A stretch of DNA of 25,758 nt from a virus. The DNA lies in IMG/VR virus record IMGVR_UViG_3300024344_000112, positions 1 to 25,758 of that record. One strand, 5' to 3'. Below are positions 21,920 to 25,758 of the stretch, piece by piece. Every line of letters starts with the position of its first letter. Position 1 is the first letter of the stretch. The position numbers were made by a program, and so were the translations under genes. Below the pieces are notes generated by a model. It saw only the letters and a list, made by a program, of their open reading frames with translations, ran no database searches and was not told the origin of the DNA.

Positions 21920-21953
21920 CAAAAACAGTTATATATGAAACGGAGAATTAAAA

Positions 21954-22844
21954 ATGAATAACTCAAATGTAGTCCACGGCCTCCCAATCAACGGCAAGCA
22001 CAATGGCCGCCCAGCCATCGAGGCATTAGCGGGTGGATCGTTCTTAGCTTCTTATTGGTATGCCCGTCCAGGCAGCAATAAAATTGGCAAGCAAGTTGAC
22101 CAAGCAATTGAGTTGGTTGGCGAAGATGAGATCTTCTTTTTAGACAACGGTGCATTCACTGCATTCAAAAATGGTATCTCGATTGCAGACGATACCGCTT
22201 ATTTGGATGGCTACTTCGATTGGGCAGCTGATGTTTTAAAACGCTGCCCCCAGGCTGTCGCAATTATCCCTGATGTTATTGATGGCGATACAGCTGACAA
22301 CCGCCGCATGATCTCTGAGGCGATTGGATCTGGCATCGATACAGAGCGATTGGTTCCAGTTTGGCATCTTCACGAAGACTTTGATTATTTGAAAGATCTT
22401 GTTGAAGAATTTAATCACATCGCAATTGGATCATCTGGCGATTACTGGAAAGTAAACTCCACAGATTGGAAATGCCGTATCGCCAAGATGTTTGGTTTCC
22501 TTGACGGCTTGTTTGAGGACGATGAGTTCGCAGCTGCCTACGTTAAGCCTCGCATTCATATGTTACGCGGTATCGCAGTTATGGATGCCTGGGAGTTCGA
22601 TTCAGCAGACTCAGTAAACATCGCAGTAAATCATAATGCACAAAAAAAGCGTGGCGAAGATTTGGATGCTTTTAGAGCTCGCGTTGAGACAAAAGCAAAA
22701 AACGGTCACGGCTATGCAGATCCTAAATTGGGAACGATTGCTGAGATCGCAGAAGAGATCGCAGCTTGGAAATTAAAGCGCATCGCAGAACGCGATGCCG
22801 CCCCAGCTGAAGACAACATCATTAATTTTAAAGCAGCGGCATAA
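21954..22844 (+). CDS. TGT/DpdA-like TIM-barrel protein (7-deazaguanine transglycosylase superfamily)
   Basis: Protein of 296 residues. The motif order is that of the tRNA-guanine transglycosylase / DpdA superfamily: FFLDNGAFTAF (61-71, matching the substrate-pocket 'DSGGFQ' position of TGT), IPDVIDGD (105-112), PVWHLHE (135-141), IAIGSSG (156-162), IHMLRGIA (201-208) and EFDSADSVN (214-222, the place of the catalytic Asp). The Cys/His zinc site of classical TGT is absent. Family members exchange guanine for 7-deazaguanines in tRNA or, for DpdA, in DNA. No preQ0 synthesis gene is present here. It is the first gene after the attP promoter, co-transcribed with the integrase. A more distant TIM-barrel role remains possible. 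Confidence 0.55.
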   Translation: MNNSNVVHGLPINGKHNGRPAIEALAGGSFLASYWYARPGSNKIGKQVDQAIELVGEDEIFFLDNGAFTAFKNGISIADDTAYLDGYFDWAADVLKRCPQAVAIIPDVIDGDTADNRRMISEAIGSGIDTERLVPVWHLHEDFDYLKDLVEEFNHIAIGSSGDYWKVNSTDWKCRIAKMFGFLDGLFEDDEFAAAYVKPRIHMLRGIAVMDAWEFDSADSVNIAVNHNAQKKRGEDLDAFRARVETKAKNGHGYADPKLGTIAEIAEEIAAWKLKRIAERDAAPAEDNIINFKAAA

Positions 22845-22855
22845 GGAGAATTAAA

Positions 22856-23287
22856 ATGAATAACTCAGCTTACATTAACGAAAAGGGCCAGCTTACTATT
22901 AATTTTAATGGTGAGATTTCAATCGTAAGAAAGACTGCAAAAAGCAGTGCAAATTACGCAACAGTATCTGTGACAAGTTTTAGTGATGGGAGTTTTGATG
23001 CAATTCCCAATCGCCCAAATTCATCGGGCATTGGCAAAGCATCTGAAAAGGCGGGCGGCGAAGTTTTGTACAAACGCATGGTCAATAAAATATCTGGAGA
23101 AAAAGTTTATCGAGAATGTCGCACTGAGGAAGATTTGGAAATAGCGAAGCGTCAGGGCGAAGTTAGCGATAACGAAGTCGTTTTAAAAAAACCTGCCCCA
23201 CGTTGGTTTCGCATTGGGGGGCCAGTTTACTACAAGCAACCTAAATTTGAAGTTCATGTTTTACCAATTAACAGAGGGGAGAATTAA
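22856..23287 (+). CDS. Hypothetical protein of the lysogeny operon
   Basis: Protein of 143 residues starting at ATG 22856 with the repeated AAGGAGAATTAAA leader. The N-terminal half is Ser/Asn-rich and beta-like (GQLTINFNGEISIVRKTAKS). The C-terminal half has YKRMVNKISGEKVYRECRTE and APRWFRIGGPVYYKQPKFEV. I do not recognise a family. There is no membrane segment or HTH. It lies between the TGT-like gene and the integrase gene, one base before the integrase ATG, so it is probably translated with both. A regulatory or modification-linked job is possible but unsupported. Confidence 0.65.
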   Translation: MNNSAYINEKGQLTINFNGEISIVRKTAKSSANYATVSVTSFSDGSFDAIPNRPNSSGIGKASEKAGGEVLYKRMVNKISGEKVYRECRTEEDLEIAKRQGEVSDNEVVLKKPAPRWFRIGGPVYYKQPKFEVHVLPINRGEN

Positions 23288-23288
23288 A

Positions 23289-24620
23289 ATGAAAATCAAA
23301 AACGTAGTTCCAAAACAATGTAAATATGCAAAAGCTAAAGGCTGGGCCAGCTGGCTTGTAAATACAAAACCATCTGGCGTTGCGAAGCTTGGTAATAAAG
23401 GCGAGAAGAAATATTTTGAAACTCGCGAAGAGGCCGAAGCATATGCAGCTGAGGTTAACTCAGCGCAGCTGCACAATGGCGGTGCCAGCTCTTCAAAGGG
23501 CGGCACTGTTGGTGACGCAATTAAGAAAGTCGTGACAAGCTACGAGCGCAGAAGAGATGAGGGCAATGTCGGGTTCACAGCTGTGCGCGGTTACATTATA
23601 AATGCCGAATGCTGGAAAGAGCATATCGGGCATATCAAATGTTCGGATCTAAACCATCTCCAAATCCAATCAGTTCTTGATGGCCCTTTTGGACATCTAT
23701 CGCGAACAACGAAAGATCGTAAATTAAAGCAACTTGTAAAAGTGTTAGAGCTTGGCCGTGCAAAAGGTTGGATACCTTTGAATGCCAGGAACGTAGCGGA
23801 GCGCGGTGAGTATTCCGAAACGAGTGTCGTCTTGTTTGAAAATGTCCACAATAAGACTGAGGACGAAATTCGTTTTGGCCCACGCAAAGAGCCGTTTGAT
23901 GCACAGCTGATTAAAGATTTGTGCAATCATATGTTGTGGCAAGATGAACGCGTTAATAAGGAACGTGAGCGCATAGCGCAAAAAAAGCATGGAAAAATCG
24001 GTCACAACCAACCACCAAAACCTATCAAATATCGAAACTTTGGCACGATCCTAAGTTTTGCGTTTCAAACAGGTTTACGTTTTTCTGAACAGGCCGCTCT
24101 GCGCTGGAGCGATATCGATCTTGATGCCAAAGAGATTACAGTTAGCTGTGCCCTTCGCATCATTGGTGAAGGTGACCAGGTTGGCGTTGGCACAACAAAG
24201 GCAAAATTACTTCGCAAAGATACCTCGATTGGATCGGGGATTCGATATGTGCCAATTACGCCAGCTCTTCACAAATTACTGGTAGAGTGGAAATTGAAAT
24301 CGAACTTTTCAAAAGACGAAGATTTGGTTTTCCCTACAAATGTCGGCACCTGGAATAAAACTAGCCACAACTGGCGTAGAAGAATAATGCATGTAGCTTG
24401 TGATGCTGTGGGTATAGATAGAATTAGATGGCACGATGCCAGGCACTTTTTTGCAAGTATGTTATTAAATGCCTATAGCAATAATTGGGGAAAGATTGCA
24501 GATCTACTTGGTCACGATTCTACAGATTTTACCCGCCGCCAGTATGGCCATTGGGTTAAGAAGACTAAGGCTGACAAACAAGCGGATGCTGACCAGCTGG
24601 GTGATGCTATGGGGTTCTAA
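23289..24620 (+). CDS. int: Tyrosine-type phage integrase
   Basis: Protein of 443 residues from ATG 23289, chosen because it has the repeated GGAGAATTAAA leader; an upstream in-frame ATG (23214) lies inside the previous gene. N-terminal arm-binding region about 1-70 (WASWLVNTKPSGVAKLG, KYFETREEAEAYA), core-binding domain about 70-190, catalytic domain about 245-430. Catalytic residues: Arg264 (TGLRFSEQAALRW), His382 and Arg385 (WHDARHFFAS), His409 (LGH) and nucleophile Tyr419 (RRQYGHW). It would recombine attP with a host tRNA-Arg gene. A linker of about 55 residues between domains contains GKIGHNQPPK, a motif seen at the start of small phage proteins. Its stop overlaps that of the convergent early operon. 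Confidence 0.93.
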   Translation: MKIKNVVPKQCKYAKAKGWASWLVNTKPSGVAKLGNKGEKKYFETREEAEAYAAEVNSAQLHNGGASSSKGGTVGDAIKKVVTSYERRRDEGNVGFTAVRGYIINAECWKEHIGHIKCSDLNHLQIQSVLDGPFGHLSRTTKDRKLKQLVKVLELGRAKGWIPLNARNVAERGEYSETSVVLFENVHNKTEDEIRFGPRKEPFDAQLIKDLCNHMLWQDERVNKERERIAQKKHGKIGHNQPPKPIKYRNFGTILSFAFQTGLRFSEQAALRWSDIDLDAKEITVSCALRIIGEGDQVGVGTTKAKLLRKDTSIGSGIRYVPITPALHKLLVEWKLKSNFSKDEDLVFPTNVGTWNKTSHNWRRRIMHVACDAVGIDRIRWHDARHFFASMLLNAYSNNWGKIADLLGHDSTDFTRRQYGHWVKKTKADKQADADQLGDAMGF

Positions 24621-24889
24621 TCACCCTCACCACTCAACGCACCCGCCAAGGCAACATAGCCCAGCGCATCCAGAAAATGATCTGGGTGCGCTGAACCACT
24701 TTGTTCCCTGGAGAACTTGAGCAAAGCCATTAGCACTGCAACTTGAGCGGGAGCGATTGGCATCTGCAAATAGGCTCCCCACAACTCAGCACAATGTTCA
24801 AAATTCTCACGATAGTTGCCGTGCGTTTTATCGCGCTCTTCAACAGTGCGAATGCCTTCTTTTAATAAATCAGTTACCACTTGGGTCAT
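24617..24889 (-). CDS. DUF6378 / MazG-like small phage protein
   Basis: Protein of 90 residues starting at the ATG at 24889 (reverse strand). The pattern RTVEERDKTHGNYRENFEHC, then AELWGAYLQMPIAPAQVAVL, ALLKFSRE and DHFLDALGYVALAG, fits the DUF6378-type family. These are compact all-helical proteins with the 'YG..F...A.LW' and 'K..R......D...D..GY' arrangement, thought to be related to MazG nucleotide pyrophosphohydrolases. A nucleotide-pool role is inferred. It is the last gene of the leftward operon, overlaps the HTH gene by 20 bases, and its TAG overlaps the integrase stop. Confidence 0.65.
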   Translation of the reverse strand: MTQVVTDLLKEGIRTVEERDKTHGNYRENFEHCAELWGAYLQMPIAPAQVAVLMALLKFSREQSGSAHPDHFLDALGYVALAGALSGEGD

Positions 24890-25112
24890 CGAACTGCACC
24901 ACGTTTGTTGGCTGCTGCCGTTTGCATAATTTCTCAACTTGCCAATCGGGAATAAACTTTCGATCACCCACAACTGAGTATTCAATTTGGTTTTTCTTAA
25001 TCATGCGATACAGCCTGTTAACAGCTGTCTCATCATAATTAGCACCAAACAAAACTTCAGCCGTTTGCTTCACCGTCAACAACGCACCGAAATCAGAAAG
25101 CGAGGTCATCAT
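24870..25112 (-). CDS. Small HTH protein, excisionase / recombination-directionality-factor candidate
   Basis: Protein of 80 residues. The ATG at 25112 (reverse strand) is preceded by AAGGGAG and overlaps the end of the upstream gene by 20 bases. LLTVKQTAEVLFG, then AVNRLYRMIKKNQIEYSVVG and DRKFIPDWQVEKL, form the winged-helix pattern (MerR/AlpA/HTH_17 type) typical of phage excisionases: 'T..qaAe.L', a recognition helix, a short wing, then 'W..ek'. It is encoded on the strand opposite the integrase and in the early operon, so it would be made when lytic genes are on, which suits an excision factor or integrase regulator. It could equally be a transcription factor. Confidence 0.65.
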   Translation of the reverse strand: MMTSLSDFGALLTVKQTAEVLFGANYDETAVNRLYRMIKKNQIEYSVVGDRKFIPDWQVEKLCKRQQPTNVVQFDDPSGN

Positions 25113-25398
25113 CTTCACTCCCTTCTGCAACAGGTGGTGGAGGTGCAGCAACAGCTGGTGCATCAGGTAAAGCTGGGCAGCCTTCCATTTCTTTGTCGAT
25201 TTGAATTGTGACTGAAATATTGCCGTCTTCCCATTGCCAAGCACCCACCTTGTAATTGCCTGGGGCAATCGCTGTCGGGACTGTAATTTTAGCATTCCCG
25301 TAGTTCGGCCCCATGCCTTTTAGTGCTGTAGTGCCATCAAACTTATCGTGATTTTTATTCAGATTAAACTTAAAAATATCTACCCATCGATCATTCAT
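25093..25398 (-). CDS. Small protein with SSB-like acidic C-terminal tail
   Basis: Protein of 101 residues from the ATG at 25398 (reverse strand), with AAAGGAG upstream. N-terminal domain (about 1-70): beta-rich, with KFNLNKNHDKFDGTTALKGM, ITVP, YKVGAWQWEDGNISVTIQID. A Pro/Ala linker (ALPDAPAVAAPPPPVAEG) follows, then an acidic tip EDDDLAF. The small basic/aromatic beta domain, flexible linker and acidic tail ending in Phe resemble the build of bacterial SSB (DDDIPF tip) and T7 gp2.5-type proteins. A single-strand DNA-binding role is therefore plausible, but no OB-fold family is recognised with certainty. Its tail coding region overlaps the HTH gene start. Confidence 0.5.
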   Translation of the reverse strand: MNDRWVDIFKFNLNKNHDKFDGTTALKGMGPNYGNAKITVPTAIAPGNYKVGAWQWEDGNISVTIQIDKEMEGCPALPDAPAVAAPPPPVAEGSEDDDLAF

Positions 25399-25401
25399 TT
25401 T

Positions 25402-25755
25402 TTATACTCCTTTATTTGTTAATTGGTGATAGCGTTTTTTAAATGCATCAGCCACCGCCTCATAACGTGGTGGATTGCTTGTTTTTAATTCTCCCATTGT
25501 TTGTTTCGTAACAGTCTTCCATGCCATATGTTCGCCTAGATGCTTGTGTTTATTAAAACCGTCAATCTGCTCTTGAGCCCAATCATCTGTTTTGGTATCC
25601 CGCTTTAAAAACTCAGGGATAACTTCAGCAGCTGGTGCAGGTGGATCGACTTTTTTAGGTGGATCTGGAACCTGGGGTGGCGGCTTCTCTGTCTCAGCAT
25701 CTGGCGGCAGATCTTCGCCCGCATAGATGTAATGGCCCAGGCCATGATAGGCCAT
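25402..25755 (-). CDS. Hypothetical early protein (5' end near or beyond window edge)
   Basis: Protein of 117 residues if it starts at the ATG at 25755. The frame is open to the right edge, so it may be longer. It begins MAYHGLGHYIYAGEDLPPDA, has a Pro/Lys-rich middle (KPPPQVPDPPKKVDPPAPAA), and a helical C-terminus (DWAQEQIDGFNKHKHLGEHM, ERYEAVADAFKKRY-like RYEAVADAFKKRYHQL). I recognise no family. The long proline-rich linker suggests two short segments tethered flexibly. Three bases separate its stop from the ATG of the SSB-like gene, consistent with one leftward operon. Confidence 0.55.
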   Translation of the reverse strand: MAYHGLGHYIYAGEDLPPDAETEKPPPQVPDPPKKVDPPAPAAEVIPEFLKRDTKTDDWAQEQIDGFNKHKHLGEHMAWKTVTKQTMGELKTSNPPRYEAVADAFKKRYHQLTNKGV

Positions 25756-25758
25756 GCA

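Larger units (their letters stand above)
21942..23296 (+). repeat. Three near-identical translation-initiation cassettes in the lysogeny operon
   Basis: GGAGAATTAAAAATGAATAA (continuing CTCA) at 21942-21965, GGAGAATTAAAATGAATAAC (continuing TCA) at 22845-22867, and GGAGAATTAAAATGAAAAT at 23278-23296. The first two genes therefore also share the N-terminus MNNS. The coordinates cover the span from the first to the last copy; only the three short sites are repeated. They act as strong Shine-Dalgarno and start regions. Confidence 0.75.

Noticed and set aside
21484-21938. Two forward reading frames across the attP region
   Set aside because: They cover the tRNA-like core and arm repeats, have no ribosome-binding site and no protein-like composition.
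21712-21987. Reverse-strand reading frame ending in TPTGFEPVTFGLEN
   Set aside because: TPTGFEPVT is the well-known artefact of translating a tRNA 3' end in reverse; the region is the attP core.
24757-25211. Forward-strand reading frames opposite the early operon
   Set aside because: They are antisense to the MazG-like, HTH and SSB-like genes, which have better start sites, family patterns and tight coupling.

Overview
The window is part of the genome of a temperate, T7-like (podovirus-type) phage. The gene content suggests one infecting a marine or aquatic proteobacterium, resembling HMO-2011/pelagiphage-style and BPP-1-like podoviruses; this is inferred from families recognised by eye, not from a database search. 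One attachment site (the 3' half of a tRNA gene) has phage structural and lysis genes on one side and the integrase on the other. That is the arrangement of attP, so the sequence is the free or circular phage form, not an integrated prophage with attL and attR at its ends. No terminase, DNA polymerase, RNA polymerase or CI-type repressor gene is present, so the genome continues beyond both edges.

Layout, left to right. (1) 14-4658, + strand, head genes: a small pre-portal protein, portal, a Bbp19-like protein, scaffold, major capsid protein and a small structural protein. (2) 4680-5078: a 2-oxoglutarate/Fe(II) oxygenase inserted between head and tail genes. (3) 5068-17506: tail tube A, a large nozzle (tail tube B) protein, then the internal virion (ejection) proteins: gp13-like GNAT, gp14-like, gp15-like and two very large proteins of 1046 and 998 residues. 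(4) 17509-19468: tail fibre and appendage genes. (5) 19477-21509: an overlapping membrane/lysis cassette with an M15 peptidase endolysin and a holin-like protein. (6) 21510-21953: a non-coding attP region with a tRNA-Arg(UCU) 3'-half core, five direct CTGGTCA arm repeats, a sigma70-like promoter and a palindrome just downstream of it. (7) 21954-24620: a lysogeny operon with a TGT/DpdA-like TIM-barrel protein, an unknown protein and a tyrosine integrase. (8) 24617-25758, - strand: the end of an early operon with an unknown protein, a small protein with an SSB-like acidic tail, a small HTH (excisionase-like) protein and a MazG/DUF6378-like protein, converging on the integrase with overlapping stop codons.

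The most striking feature is a compact group I intron of about 194 nt (3272-3465) that splits the major capsid gene. Without splicing, the capsid frame stops at 3276-3278 after 48 codons. Joining 3271 to 3466 gives an uninterrupted 286-residue capsid protein. P1 to P9, the conserved core, the U.G splice site, the terminal G and a P10 pairing can all be drawn. No homing endonuclease is encoded. Capsid synthesis, and so virion production, therefore depends on RNA splicing.

Other points: rho-independent terminators sit immediately upstream of the capsid gene and of the 998-residue protein gene; three nearly identical translation-initiation cassettes occur in the lysogeny operon; a zincin-type HEIQH motif lies inside an ejection protein; the palindrome CAGCTG is strongly over-represented; and one 16-nt hairpin is shared between the late terminator and the start of the endolysin gene.
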